From NCBI GenBank assembly GCA_015501585.1, contig JADNRY010000133.1, positions 62,001 to 126,000 of the forward strand: 64,000 nt of DNA. Direction: 5' to 3'. The notes beneath the pieces are model-generated. The model did no database searches, was not told the origin of the DNA, and was given only the letters and a program-made list of their open reading frames with translations. Shown one piece after another: positions 1-12,439 of the stretch (positions within the stretch are counted from its first letter, which is position 1; every line of letters starts with the position of its first letter). This stretch comes from Rhodocollybia butyracea. Taxonomy: Eukaryota; Basidiomycota; Agaricomycetes; Agaricales; Omphalotaceae. The position numbers and the translations under genes were made by a program.

Positions 1-1814
1 TACTCAATTCATATTCCTTACCCGAACCTGTTTTGTGTTCATTTTCACGTTGTTATGGCCCTTGCAAGTGTTCAATCCCCCTTGACCTACCAAAACAGCA
101 GACATAGCAATGTATTGACACTAACTACTATTCTAAATTCACGAAACTGAATATCCAACTAGACAAATCATTTTCGAAAATATTGTCTACCAAGAGTTAA
201 GTGATCTATGACCTCGTTCATGTGGTACGAGGGGAACACGGGAAACCGCCATGTGGCTGGTTTCCCACGATTAGCGCCCGCCGTTTTTCTCACAGGCCTT
301 GCCCACCGCCAGGGATAGCGCCGGAGTGACCGCACATGGCTGCACGCGACGACCTCAGGATTGTTACATCGTCAATTTTCCTCTATGATGGTTTCCTCTC
401 TTTAAACAGATTCTTCATGAACCTACATTGGTCGCACAAATACGCCAGTGGCCAGCCACTCAGATCTACGCCTACGCCTATGCTTCCCATCTCAAAATTA
501 ATGGCGCGGCGTCTGAGCAATGTTACAAGATGGCTGGCTTGTTCGGCGGCCCCTCAGATCGGCGTAATGGCTGTTTGGTGATGGTGATGTGACAGAGGTA
601 GTCCACTATCCCGATTTTGCTCAGTCTTTGTCTGACAACAGTATATCATCCCTCAAGTACCTTAGCACTTTGGAGTAGAAGACTTTGGCCCTACGGAAGG
701 TCAAATCAGATTTTGAAAAGTTGTTAAGAATTTTTGCATTCAGTAAACTGGCAGGCGGGGACAAGGCGGGGAACTATCCTGAGCACCTGGCATAACAAGA
801 CAGCCTCGTTATAATTATTATATTGTAGTAATCTCATCCATGTTGATGCGCGCGCCTGCCGCCTGCCTCCCCATCGTGACGCCCCTCCCCTTTGGGTATG
901 CGAACTCATCCTTCAAGCCGGTAAGGGTCAGGCACATTTTTTTCATGCCAACGGCTTGGGCGGGCCAAATGTGCCCTCCCCCAATCCCTAACTATTGCGC
1001 TCTGTGCACACCGCCAACCTAACTTTTAAAAAAGAACAGTAGAGGTTTATTGGACTGGTAACCCGCCGATCACGTCCCTGAAAATGTGACCTTGCTACAG
1101 AATTTTTTATTGCTATTCAATCATAAGACACCTGCCATTGATCTGAGTTGATAGTAACGATAAACAACTGTACAATCTCTTGGCATTGCATAGTGTTGCA
1201 TCTATCCTCATGTTTGGGAATGTTCTTGACCCTTATGAGCTTGCGCCAGCGTAAAGTACAGCATGCCGGCGCAAACTTGTGGCCGTAGCTAAGTGCCAGT
1301 GGAACGGTCAAGCAATGTCCAACAGGAACAGCTCCATATAGAACTTAGGTAAGGCCTACAGTTTCCCATCTGGATATGTCAAAAGTCGCAAGGCTTGTGT
1401 TTGAATCAGAATCTGATTGACAATGAGCGCTTGGGAACCATTGGAAACCTATAAAAACCTGGTTGCTTGCACGCCAAGCAGGAATTTGACTTTGATTCCT
1501 ATTAGAAGAGACGTGGTTCTCAAGGCACTCCGCAAGCTCCAATTGATACATCCACAGACTGCAGGCCAATACCAAGGTATTCACAAGCTATGAGCAACAA
1601 TAGGTAAGCAGTAAAATTTGAGTAAAATTTGAGCTTTAACTTTGGCTTGGTCAAGCATGTTTGAGCATGCCTCTAATTTCAGCATCACTGATAGCCGCTT
1701 TCAAGTTGTTGGCAACATCACAAACTATCATGTTAAGTGTAAGCTAAATGCTCCCTTAGTATACTGTGTCTTAATGATACGTCTTAATGATGATCAACTG
1801 ACAACTATTTTTTA
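1..1814. other. No gene recognised
   Basis: I see no conserved motif, RNA gene or convincing exon chain here. The open frames are short and overlap on both strands. The 5' part of the NACHT-ankyrin gene that starts downstream may lie here in small exons, but I could not define them. Confidence 0.4.
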
Positions 1815-3389
1815 CAAGCAAATGATATTACGGAAACCAAGATCTACGAGTGGCTTAGAGCCCCCGACTGCTCTGCAAATTTTCAAGCAGCTGCTGACAA
1901 AAAAACAGAAGGTACTGGCGAGTGGCTCCTCAAACATCCTGGCTACCAAAGGTGGAAAGAAACTCCAAGTGGACTTTGGGTGCAGGGCAAAGGTTGAGTT
2001 TATTTTGTTGTCCTCTCAGTCCTGAAGGTGACTCACTCTAGGATGCATAGCTGGATCAGGAAAAACATTTCTATTGTAGGTTCCCTTGTGATAACTGCAT
2101 ATTCATTCAACTCATATTCATAGGACAACTATGATTCAAGATCTGAAAGAGACTGCTCCAAAGAATGTCTGGTATCATTACTTTGATATTCGGGACAATA
2201 CTGGCCTGAAATCAACATATCGAGGCTTCTTATTGTCTATTCTGCAACAAGTTGGATCCAATGCCCACGGAATCCATTTGGAACTTAGGAACCTTTTTGA
2301 GAAATGTAAACAGGGCCTCTCAACCTCACAGCCCATAATCAATGATCTGGAGAATGTTCTTAAAAACATCTTGATTGATGTTAGCTTGGGATACATAGTC
2401 CTGGATGCAATGGATGAATGCCAGGAGAAATATAAGGTTGTGAAGTGGTTGAATGAGACAAGATGGATCCCCAATTTGTGGACTGCCATTACAAGCCGGG
2501 ACCGCATTGAGTCAAACAAAGTTGAAACTTTCCAGCAGCTTTTCTTAAACAACTCAGGGATTAATCACGATATAGCTTTGCATCTTGATAGGGAGATTGC
2601 AAATCTTGGCTTGGAAGGAAAATTGCGGGATGAAATCAGGGAATCATTGAAGGTGCAAGCTCAAGGACAGTAAGTGCAAATTGAACATTCTTCAGGTACC
2701 TGGACCCTTCATAACTAACGCATATTAGGTTTAGGTGGATAGACTGTCAGCTGAAAGATCTGCAAACATGCGGTTCGCTAGATTCTATCCAGGCCACTTT
2801 GCGAAATTTGCCTAAGGATTTGGAAGCAATGTACACAGTTGCTCTAAAAAAAGCACACCAGAGTTGGGATGCACAAAAAGTACACCATATTTTGCTTTGG
2901 CTGACTTATGCATTTGAGCCACTGAGTGTTAAGCAGATCAGTACCATTCTAGCTATTAAACACGAGGAGGGTATCATTGAGAAGGAGGGTCAAATGGATC
3001 TCAAGTTGAACTTAATCATTGACTCTAACCTGGTCACTGTGGATCAACACAATGGAGTGCTACTTGCCCATGCATCTGTTAAGGAATTTCTACTCAATAG
3101 CCAAAATATGACCGGTTTATTTGATATTAATGCAAAGATTGCACATGAAACATTGGCCCAAGCATGCCTGATATACCTGATACAATTTGTGAGGCACAGT
3201 CAATATTTCAAGCGCAAGTATAAGTTCCATGCTTCGACTACATTTGGAGATTATGCTTTATACAATTGGCCACATCATGTGAGGCCAGTGGAGGAAGATT
3301 CAGAAAGCACAGTGGTACAGCTAACTAAAGCCTTATTGGAAAATCATTTGCATCATTGGGAGGAAAAATATAAAGATTCATGGGATGCT

Positions 3390-5565
3390 GCAGCTGAGCC
3401 ACTATATTGGGCTGCCACATTTGGTCTGATCATGAGTGTCAAGCTTTTCTTGGAAAAAGGTGTTGAGGTGAATGCTCACGGAGGACAATATGGAAATGCT
3501 CTTGCAGCAGCTGCATGCAATGGTCATAAAGCCATTGTGATTAGTGTTGTGCCGGCTGGGGCCCGGCTCAGAAGCCCGGCTACGGCTCAAAAGCCCTGGC
3601 CAGGGCTCGTCAAAAATCTGAGCCAGGCCCTAGCCCCATGAAGGGCCGGCTCAGGCTCAGGCCGGGGCCCAAGCGCTAAAGAGACATGTCTTGAGGCGCT
3701 AAGCTCCCTGTCCTTGGTGGACTCTACACCATGATATTTTTGGCTTACTGGTTGCTTTCTGAGTGTGGGCAGGTTATACACCTGCTTTTTGAAATGATTT
3801 GGATCTGTAAGGCCAATGCAATACATTCATCAGATAGGTGGAACAAATTGTTTGACACTAATGGAGCCTTTTTTCAGCCTGGTTAATATCTCTGGAAACC
3901 ATGAGTGTAAAATTGATAATACATGTAGTGTAATTTTTGACGTGCTGCTCTATGCTTCATTAAGCGCTGAGCTCCGGCTCAGGCCCGGCCCAGGGCTTTG
4001 AGAATTCTGAGCCGGGCCTTGAGCCCTTCTGAGCCCTATGACGGCTGGGCCAGGCTAGGCTCAAAGACGGCCGGCTTTGGGGGCTCAACGGCCCTGAGCC
4101 GTAGCCGGCACATCACTAATTGTGATTCTACTCTTGGCAAAGGTGCTCAGGTGAATGCTCAGGGGGAGAATATGGGAATGCTTTGCAGGCAGCTGCATTT
4201 AATGGACATGAAGCCATCACAGTTCTTCTCCTGGAACATGGAGCTGAGGTGAGTGCTCGAGGGGAAAATATGGGAGTTCTCTGCAGGCAGTTGTATACAA
4301 AGGTCATAAAGCCATTGTGGAGGCTCTGCTAGAAAGCGGAGCTGATGTGAATGCTCAGGAAGGAGACAAGGATAATGCTCTGGGCGCAGCTGCATACAAT
4401 GGTCATGAGTCCATTGTGAGCCTACTCTTGGAAAAAGGTGCTGAAATAAATGCGCACATGGTGGGTGGTGGGAATGCTCTGCAGGCAGCTTCATACAATG
4501 GTCATAAAGCCATTGTCAGTCTACTCTTGGAAAAGGGAGCGGAAGTGAATGCTAAGGGTTGGAAATATGGAAACGCTCTGCGGGCGGCTGCATGCAATGG
4601 TCATGGGGATATTGTGACTCTTCTCTTGGACCAGGGTGCTAAAGTGAATGCTTACACAACGGAAGGCGGGAATGCTCTACAGGCCGCTGCCTACAATGGT
4701 CACGAGGCCACTGTGCATCTCCTCCTGCAAAAGGGTCATGAGGTGAATGCACAGGAGGGAGTAAATGGACAGGCTCTCCAGGCGGCTGCATTGAGAGGTC
4801 ATGAGGGAGTTGTACATTTTCTGCTGGGACAAGGAGCAGAGGTAAATGCTCAGGGGGGAGCAAATGGAAATGCTCTCCAGGCAGCTGCATTCAGAGGTCA
4901 TGGGGTCATTGTGAGTATTCTCCTAGAATGGGGCGCTGAGGTGGATGCTCAAGGGGGATATTATGGGACTGCTCTCCAGGCAGCTGCATGCAAAGGTCAT
5001 GAAGCTATTGTTATTCTTCTCATGAAAAATGGAGCTCAGGTGAATGCTCAAGGTGGAGAATATGGGAATGCTTTGCAGGCGGCGGCATACAATGGTCATG
5101 AAGCCATCGTTGGTTTTCTCCTAGAACAGGGTGCAGAGGTGAATAGTCAAGGGGATATTATGGGAATGCTCTCCAGGCAGCCGCACGTAAAGGTCATGAA
5201 GCTGTTGTCATTCTTCTCTTAGAACGGGGAGCTGAAGTGAATGCCCAAGGTGGAAATTATGGGAATGCTTTGCAGGCAGCTGCATACAAAGGCCATGAAG
5301 CCACTGTAGGTCTTCTTCTGGAAAGGGGAGCAGAGGTAAATGGTCAAGGGGGATATCATGGGAATGCTCTCCAGGCGGCTGCATGCAAAGGTCATGAAAC
5401 TATTGTTATTTTTCTCTTAGAACAGGGAGCTGAGGTAAATGCTCAGGGAGGAGAATTTGGGAATGCTCTGCAGGCAGCTGCATACAATGATAATGCAGCC
5501 ATTATCACTATTCTCCTAAAAAAGGGTGCAGAGTTGAATGCTTGTGTTGGAATAGCAAGTCCATG
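3390..5565 (+). repeat. Ankyrin repeat array
   Basis: About 17 tandem 33-residue units follow the pattern GHEAIVxLLLExGAEVNAQGG-x-YGNALQAAAYN. DNA identity between units is high, so the array probably expanded or homogenised recently. The G-run encoding QGG in each unit varies in length, and in three units it is one G short, which breaks the reading frame. The array is interrupted between 3542 and 4118 by a MITE. Confidence 0.9.
3542..4118. mobile_element. Non-autonomous hAT-like MITE
   Basis: The 577-bp element has terminal inverted repeats starting TAGTGTTGTGCCGGCT at the left and, reversed, TAGTGATGTGCCGGCT at the right. An exact 8-bp target duplication, ATTGTGAT, flanks it (3534-3541 and 4119-4126). 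An 8-bp duplication and TAGNG termini are hallmarks of the hAT superfamily. No transposase is encoded. The interior is rich in GGGCCGGCTC-type blocks facing each other. It sits in an ankyrin repeat, and removing it with one duplication restores the repeat in frame. Confidence 0.9.
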
Positions 5566-5567
5566 TG

Positions 5568-6070
5568 TGTAGAAACAGCGGTCAGTCAACACAAGGTCGA
5601 CAGCATACTCACCTGAGAGTGTTAAGGATATTACAGGAGTTGTAAGAGTGCTTGTTGAGAGCAGAACAAGTGTCCAGACGAATAGTAGGATTCTTGGTTA
5701 TTGTTACAGGAAAATATCTACAGAATATAATAAACCCTATAACAATGTATGAGTCTACTTGAGTTGTACTGCTAAACATAGTGCATATACATGTGCATAA
5801 TGTACCCTAGAAGATGGAGTCCGTATGGTAATTCTATAGGTATTGTTCATAGGTACTGCAAGGCAGCGTACAAGCTATGTATCATAAGACTAATAGCGAA
5901 TGGCATAATTGACTACATCTATACGAACCTGCGTAGAGGCTGCGTCTAGTGTTTGAGGGTGAGTTTCAACATAGCATATATCGACAGTTCATCGATCGTA
6001 TAGCAAGTGCGTCTAGTCGACTCACATTACTGATTAGATACGACTCATAAGCGGTAATCTAGTTTCAACA
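5568..6070 (-). repeat. 3' LTR of copia element 1
   Basis: This 503-bp repeat begins TGTAGAAACAGCGG and ends AGTTTCAACA on the plus strand. It matches 11805-12307 with one visible difference. It is the 3' LTR in the element's own orientation. Confidence 0.95.
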
Positions 6071-6079
6071 CTCCCCCTC
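6071..6079 (-). other. Polypurine tract of copia element 1
   Basis: CTCCCCCTC directly follows the LTR on the plus strand, so the element's sense strand reads GAGGGGGAG just before the 3' LTR. This is the expected place and composition for a plus-strand primer. Copia element 2 has the same arrangement at 48162-48170. Confidence 0.8.
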
Positions 6080-6165
6080 GCTAAGAATTGTAGCTAAGAA
6101 GTATAATTTTTATCAACTTTAAACGGCATTATAGTTTATAGACATATTGCACAGTCTATAGCGAA

Positions 6166-9100
6166 TCAATTAAAGAGAATTCCAAGACTGTTGCGGAATT
6201 TCTGAAATTTGACAAGTGCAAGGTTCTTCGTGAGAAGATCTGCAACATTATCATCAGTAGGAACATAGAAGAGTTCTATTTCTTTTGATTCAATGCGTTC
6301 TCTGATATAATGATATCGTATATCAATATGCTTGGTTCTTCTTTCTTGTACAGGATTAGATCCCAGAAAGATTGATCCTTGATTATCACCACATAAGGGC
6401 AATACAGCGATAGTAATTCCGATCTCAGAAAAGAGAGACTTGAGCCACATAAGTTGTCTACATGAATCAGATAAAGCCATGTATTCAGCTTCAGTCGATG
6501 AAAGAGCAACTGTTTTCTGTTTATGAGAAGTCCAGCAGATTGGACCTGTGGCAAGTTTGATAATCATCCCAGTATGGGATTTTCGATCATCTGGATCTGA
6601 CGCCCAGTCAGAATCACAATAGGCTAAGAAGCCATGGTCAGATCTACCATCAAAGACAAGTACGTAAGTAGAAGTCCCAATTAAGTAGCGCACAATGTAA
6701 AGTGCTTTGGCCAGGTGGTCTGGGTTTGGATTCGCCGAATACTGTGAGAGTTTTATAACGGCATAAGCAATGTCGGGTCGGGTGCCTAGCATCAGATACA
6801 ATAAAGATCCAATTACGCTTTGGAAGCGTTGTCTAAGTTTGGCATCTACACGACCAGTGTTTGCACGAGGAACCCAGGATGAAGGTAATGGGGTTGGGGT
6901 GGCTTTGGCGTTAGTTAATCCAAAACGTTCTATGACCTTTCGAAGATAAGGTTGTTGGTCAAGTGTTAAGACACGTTTGGAACGATCCCGTGTAATCCGC
7001 ATTCCAAGGAACTCAGTTGGTTCTCCTAGATCACGACATTCCCATAATTTCATAAACTCGTTTTTCTTTTTAAGAACAAGATCTTTGTCCTTGCCAAGAA
7101 AGAGTGCGTCATCAACATAGATGATGGCAGTTACGGTTTTGCCATTTGATTTAAAGACATATACACCAGCATCTGAAGAGCAGCGCTTAAATCCCAATTT
7201 TCCCATGGAGGCATTACATTCCTTCCACCAGGATAAGCTAGCTTGTTTCAGTCCGTATAATGCACGATGTAACCGCCATACTTTCGGTGTGCCTTCTTTA
7301 ATGAAGTCTTTAGGTTGTTCCATGTAGATCTCTTCATCTAGCTTGCCATAAAGAAAAGCCTGTTTGACGTCAAGAGCCTGGATTTCCCAGTCCTCTAATG
7401 CGGCTAAAGCTAGGAGAGTTTGTACAGTTTCAAACCGGGCGACCGGTGAGAACAACTCATTATAATCCACACCTTCTACTTGTGAAAAACCTTTTGCTAC
7501 GAGTCGGGCTTTATAGTGACCGTCAGATTTTTTAGTAAAAACCCATCGACAACGGATAGGTTTGCGACCTTTTGGTAGATCAACTACTTCAAAGACATTT
7601 TGTTTCTTCAAACCATCGATCTCATCTTTGCATGCTTGATCCCATTTCTTTCTTTCAGCAGATGGTAAATGACGATATGATGTTGGAGAAATCCAATTAT
7701 CAGGATTATTCCTAGCGGCTTCGTGTTTAGCCGGTATCATTTCACTGTCAAGATCTGTGATAAAAGATGATTCTTCTAGAGAATCGGAGATTGCTTGCGA
7801 AAGAAGGTATTTTTGTAATTCAACTCCCCCTTCCTGAGCTAGTTTGGTCAGAAGTGCTTCCTCTTCTATGTCAGAATCCGGAGTAGCGCCTGGAGGTGGC
7901 GGTGTGACCATACGGTCATCAGGATTCAATGGACGTGGTGGTGGAACCGGTGGCGGAACTTGATCAGGAACTATATTGCGAGCAGGCACAAGTCCACGTC
8001 TAGCGTGTCCAAAGCGCTCAGCACGTTCTTCACGATCAGCTTGTCGGCTCCAAGTGCCAGGCGTGGGTATCATGCCAGGGCGCAAGGGTGCACGGCGTTC
8101 TCTAGTGGGGTTCACACGTTTCCATGCTTCAATGTCTTCAGGACGGTAGCTGAATGGATTAGGATCGGGAGCAGGTGGTGAAGGGTCTCTTGCTTGAGGT
8201 GGAGGGGTGGGTGATCGAGATGGTACCGGAGGATTGGGATTTGGAGCATCATCATCACCAGGCAGATCTGGATCTGGGCCAGCTGGTGGACTGTGCGGTC
8301 CATTATCCGGTTCAGTAAACGGTTGTGGTTGATCTTCCGGAAATTCCGGATCAAATGGAATGTCTGCACCATTACCATTTGAAGGTTGCGAAGGTTTCAC
8401 AGGCGTGGGGGCAACAGGTATAGCGGGTTTTACTCCAGAATCAGATTCGGATTTGCACCGTGGAAACCATTTCTCATAGAAAGTTGCTTGTGCAGCATGC
8501 ACTACGGAATTATTGCTACGCATGAATAGATATCCTTTGCTTCCTTGGTCATATCCAATGAAAGTCATCGCTTCAGAGTGTGGGGATTGTTTATTTTTTC
8601 GCTTGTCAATAGGAATAAAGACATAAGCGCCACAGCCAAAGGTTCTGAAGTACAAGACATCAGGTTTCTTTTTGAGAAAACCTTCAATTGGTGTCTTCCA
8701 GTTCAATCGACGGATTGGTGTGCGGTTATACACATGTACTCCTGTGGAATATGAAAATTGCCACCAGGACTCCGGGCAGCATGCATGGTGTCGCATGGCT
8801 TCAGATTTTTCCATGAGTGTACGGTTGATATGTTCCGCTCTACCATTCTGTTGATGAACATAAGGTTCGGACATTTGAATATCAATACCCTCAGACTTGA
8901 GAAAGGAAGTAAATTCCTTTGAGATAAGTTCTCCCCCTCGATCAATGCGGAAACGCACAAGTTTGCGTCCAGTTTGTTTTTCAGCCCAAGATTTGAAATC
9001 CTTGAAGGCTTGAAACGCTTCTGATTTTTGTCGCAGCATGATCGAAGTAGCATGAGAAGAGCAGTCATCCAGCAGAGTGATCACAAATTTAAATTTATGA

Positions 9101-11061
9101 TAAGAGACGGTTGGAATTTCAACCAAATCTGCGTGGATTAAATCCATAGGGTTGGATGCTCGTTTCTCGGACTTAGGATATGCTTTGGAGGCAGCCTTTC
9201 CAAGCGCGCAACCTTTGCATGGAGATTCTTTATTTGGTATCGACAACTTAGGTAGTCCATTGACATTTCCAGGAGCATTGCGTAATACGACATCACCGGG
9301 ATGTGCAAAACGGTTATGCCAGGTGTTAAAATCATTAGGAGATGATATCATGCCTATCTCAGATTTCACTACATCGGCCTTTAGCCAGTGAATATTATCC
9401 CTGTCGTTATTGGGATATAAGGTCATGATTGTTGAGTCATCATCCGTCTTACGAATAACTGATTTCTCAACGTTAATAGTTGTGTAGCAACCCTGTCGAT
9501 TTAATAAACCAACAGATAGAAGTCGGTGTGTGCAATGCGGTTGGTAAAACACTGGGTGTAACTTAGTCGTGAGGATTTTTCCTTCGCCGTTGTCATGCCT
9601 TATGTAGACTGTTCCGGCACCTTCAATAAAGGTTGACGTACGTTCGTCAGCGGTCTGGACAGGTATCGGATGTGTGAATTTTTTATAAGACACAAAGTCT
9701 TGCCGATAAGGGGTAAAATATCCAGATGCACCGGAATCAAGCAGCCATGTGTTAAATATCTGACTAAGGTTCTTATTCGCACCATGCACATCATTAGAAA
9801 CCATTTTATTTAATTTACCCTCGCTAGGAGGTACAGAGTTCAAGAAGCGTGGAGAATGTGATACATAAGGTCCATTTGGACCGTTCGATATTCCAGCCAT
9901 ATTATTGAACATCTGTTGTAATGAGTGCAATTGGTCAGTGAATTTTTCCTTAAAACTATTAAGGGAAGCTTGCCAGAAAATAAGGCGCTCGTCTCCAGAG
10001 CCATACATTTCCTCGTCAATGTCCATTTCGAGTTTAGTCTGAGGCCAAAGGTGATCAGAGAGATCGACCTCTACTTCCTCGATCTTCATCCTGTCAAGGA
10101 CGGAGTCATGGGAGGCTTCACGGAGGAAGCTGTCATTAATGCGCGAGGCAAGGCAGGTGGCGAAATTAGAGACATTGGAAGTCTCCACTTCAGCCGATTC
10201 ATGAGCCTTTTCTTTGCCTTTTCCTCCTTTCTTTCCGCGGCATGTCTTTTTGTCTTTGTCAGAAGAAGAGGACGAGTCGTTGGAAGGTTTGCTTGCCGGG
10301 TAAGGCGCTCCCTTCTTGGTGTCCTTGTTCTTCTTCTGATCATTCCAAGAAGACTTGGAGTCAGATTGACGTTTGACGCCGGAGATGCGGGCCGCGAGCG
10401 AGGTAGCGTTGGATTGGCGGCGGCGGTACTCGTCCTGAATAATCGGCATGATGTTGGACGGGGTAAGAAGAGTAGCATCTCGAGAAAGGATTGTCATCGC
10501 AAGACTATCCCATTGAGTAGGTAAGGCGGCCAAGAGAATCATAGCTTTTACCGGTTCGGGGAGAATGAGACCAGAGCCATCAAGGCGGGAGAAGGTGGAG
10601 TTTAAAGATGCTAGGGCAAGAGTAGGGTCGTTTCTTCCATCGATTTGGAAGTTAATGGCTTCTTTGAAGATGCCAAAAGTTCCGGCAGAGCCAGGTTTGC
10701 CATAGATCTTTTTGATTTCTTCCCAAGTTTCGCCAGATTCAGACTTTAGGACAGTAGCCCTGATGTCATCAGGAAGTTGGAGGGCAATTAAGCCCATGGC
10801 TTGGTCGTCAAGACTGTCCCAGTCATCAATCTCTTTCTGCCGTTCAGCAGTGGTGGTCTCAACATCTTCATTAGCCTTGTAAGTCCTTGCGGCAATTTCA
10901 TCGGCGGTAGGTTTTCAGTATGTTGGTTTGGGGCGAGGGATTCGTCCACATACAACAGACCAACAACGAGAGGCTCTAAGGAGCGCTGTCATTGAACTGG
11001 ACCAGGAGGGGTAGTTAGCCCCATTGAGGAGAGGAACACTAGAGAGGTTTGAGAGAGACAT
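6166..11061 (-). CDS. Copia gag-pol polyprotein, one premature TGA
   Basis: Reverse-transcribing polyprotein of about 1,630 codons. I place the start at the ATG at 11059-11061 (MSLSNLSSVPLL, a typical copia gag start). An in-frame TGA at 10915-10917 (codon 49) is the only stop before 6166. Downstream are gag; protease DSGAS (near 9740); GAG-pre-integrase; an integrase core with HADLVEIP, RIDRGGE and QNGRAEH carrying the D, D and E; reverse transcriptase with LDVKQAFLYG and YVDD (near 7120); and RNase H with CDSDWASD and SSTEAEYMALS. The polyprotein ends with a normal copia C-terminus. I see no complete CCHC zinc knuckle in gag, only a lysine-rich stretch with a single Cys. A short gag product plus an internal start at 10797 is possible, but a recent nonsense change is simpler. 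Confidence 0.93.
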
Positions 11062-11790
11062 GTTTTGATAAGGTTCTAGAAAAAGTAGAGCAACAGTCAG
11101 TGACGTGCTTCCACAAGTTATGAACACAGATCACAACAACAAAGTCGGAAACCCATGACAAGTGTTTTCAGTGTTGATCGCATATAATTATCCATCCATT
11201 TTCCATCCACTGATCTGATCATTCCAATTCGGACTCAGTCACTTAAGTTGATCGGAACACAAACAGGGTAACTGAATGCCAAGAATATGCGTTCAGTCAA
11301 CGTTCAGATGTGCTTTGCAGCACAATCAAACAGTATCCCTTCAGCATGTGAAGAACTTAAGGCAAGCAGCAGGTAGGTAATGTGTATGTACAATTATTCT
11401 ACGAAGGCCAAGAACCCAATGATTGTTCGCAGTTTGCCAGCGGATGCACATGAACGCTTTTATGGCTATTATAGCGGTGACCCCAAGTCTACCTGGCAGG
11501 GAATAAAACCCTAAAGGGAATGCCATCACAGCAAAGCCCTTAAACAGTTCGTTCGATCATTGGGTGCCTATGTAAATACATGTGTGTGTCAGTGTGCAAA
11601 GTCATGTATATTTTTGAACAATGCAGGAATGGAGAGAAATGCGATCCATGAATGTTACCATGTACCATGACCAGCTATGCACAACACGCGAACTTCGTAC
11701 ACTCCAGGAATGAGCGTTGGACGTTCATTGAACACTGTCTAACCAAGTGCAGTAGGCACAATGGAGGGCACAACATGTGTTGAAGCAATC

Positions 11791-11804
11791 CGGGGCCCAT
11801 AACC
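11791..11804 (-). other. Primer binding site of copia element 1 (half-tRNA-iMet type)
   Basis: The plus strand reads CGGGGCCCATAACC directly against the 5' LTR, so the sense strand reads GGTTATGGGCCCCG. This complements the anticodon arm of initiator tRNA-Met (GGGCYCATAACC), not a tRNA 3' end. It matches half-tRNA priming known for Drosophila copia. The same 14 bases occur in element 2. Confidence 0.75.
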
Positions 11805-12307
11805 TGTAGAAACAGCGGTCAGTCAACACAAGGTCGACAGCATACTCACCTGAGAGTGTTAAGGATATTACAGGAGTTGTAAGAGTGCTTGTTGAGAGCA
11901 GAACAAGTGTCCAGACGAATAGTAGGATTCTTGGTTATTGTTACAGGAAAATATCTACAGAATATAATAAACCCTATAACAATGTATGAGTCTACTTGAG
12001 TTGTACTGCTAAACATAGTGCATATACATGTGCATAATGTACCCTAGAAGATGGAGTCCGTATGGTAATTCTATAGGTATTGTTCATAGGTACTGCAAGG
12101 CAGCGTACAAGCTATGTATCATAAGACTAATAGCGAATGGCATAATTGACTACATCTATACGAACCTGCGTAGAGGCTGCGTCTAGTGTCTGAGGGTGAG
12201 TTTCAACATAGCATATATCGACAGTTCATCGATCGTATAGCAAGTGCGTCTAGTCGACTCACATTACTGATTAGATACGACTCATAAGCGGTAATCTAGT
12301 TTCAACA
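11805..12307 (-). repeat. 5' LTR of copia element 1
   Basis: This is a 503-bp repeat nearly identical to 5568-6070. In the element's orientation it is the 5' LTR and should carry the promoter. The target duplication ATGTG follows at 12308-12312, and then the displaced stop codon of the NACHT-ankyrin gene (GCTGGATAA in frame). Confidence 0.95.
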
Positions 12308-12439
12308 ATGTGCTGGATAAAGAATCCCATTCCCTCCTTCGGCTCTGGAGTGCTGTTGGATATTACTGATGTCATTGTACTTACCATGGAACAATTATCA
12401 CATTGTAGTAGCCTATGGCATGTGAGCTAGTTGTATTAT

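Larger units (their letters stand above)
1815..5572 (+). pseudogene. NACHT-ankyrin repeat (NLR-like) protein gene, interrupted
   Basis: This is an NLR-like STAND P-loop protein with C-terminal ankyrin repeats, a class common in Agaricomycetes and thought to act in non-self recognition; the role here is inferred. I read the exons as about 1815-1992, 2042-2075, 2124-2669 and 2729 onward, all with GT-AG introns that keep frame. The Walker A motif GCIAGSGKT is at about 2045-2070, right after LWVQGK in the previous exon. Walker B-like YIVLDAMDE is at about 2390-2416. A winged-helix-like segment ending in LLAHASVKEFL follows near 3060-3095, and the ankyrin array begins near 3400. The true N-terminus was not found. 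The last exon is split by a MITE at 3542-4118, carries three one-base frame breaks (near 4163, 4266 and 5153), and its natural stop was displaced by the copia LTR at 5568. Family call strong; inactive status likely. Confidence 0.85.
5568..12307 (-). mobile_element. Ty1/copia LTR retrotransposon 1, nearly intact
   Basis: The 6.74-kb element lies in minus orientation between two 503-bp LTRs (5568-6070 and 11805-12307) that I can tell apart at only one position (near 5953/12190). The 5-bp target duplication ATGTG is at 5563-5567 and 12308-12312. LTRs start TG and end CA. Inside lies one long gag-pol frame with gag, protease, integrase, reverse transcriptase and RNase H in the copia order. The near-identity of the LTRs implies recent insertion. 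It entered the last codons of the NACHT-ankyrin gene. Confidence 0.95.
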
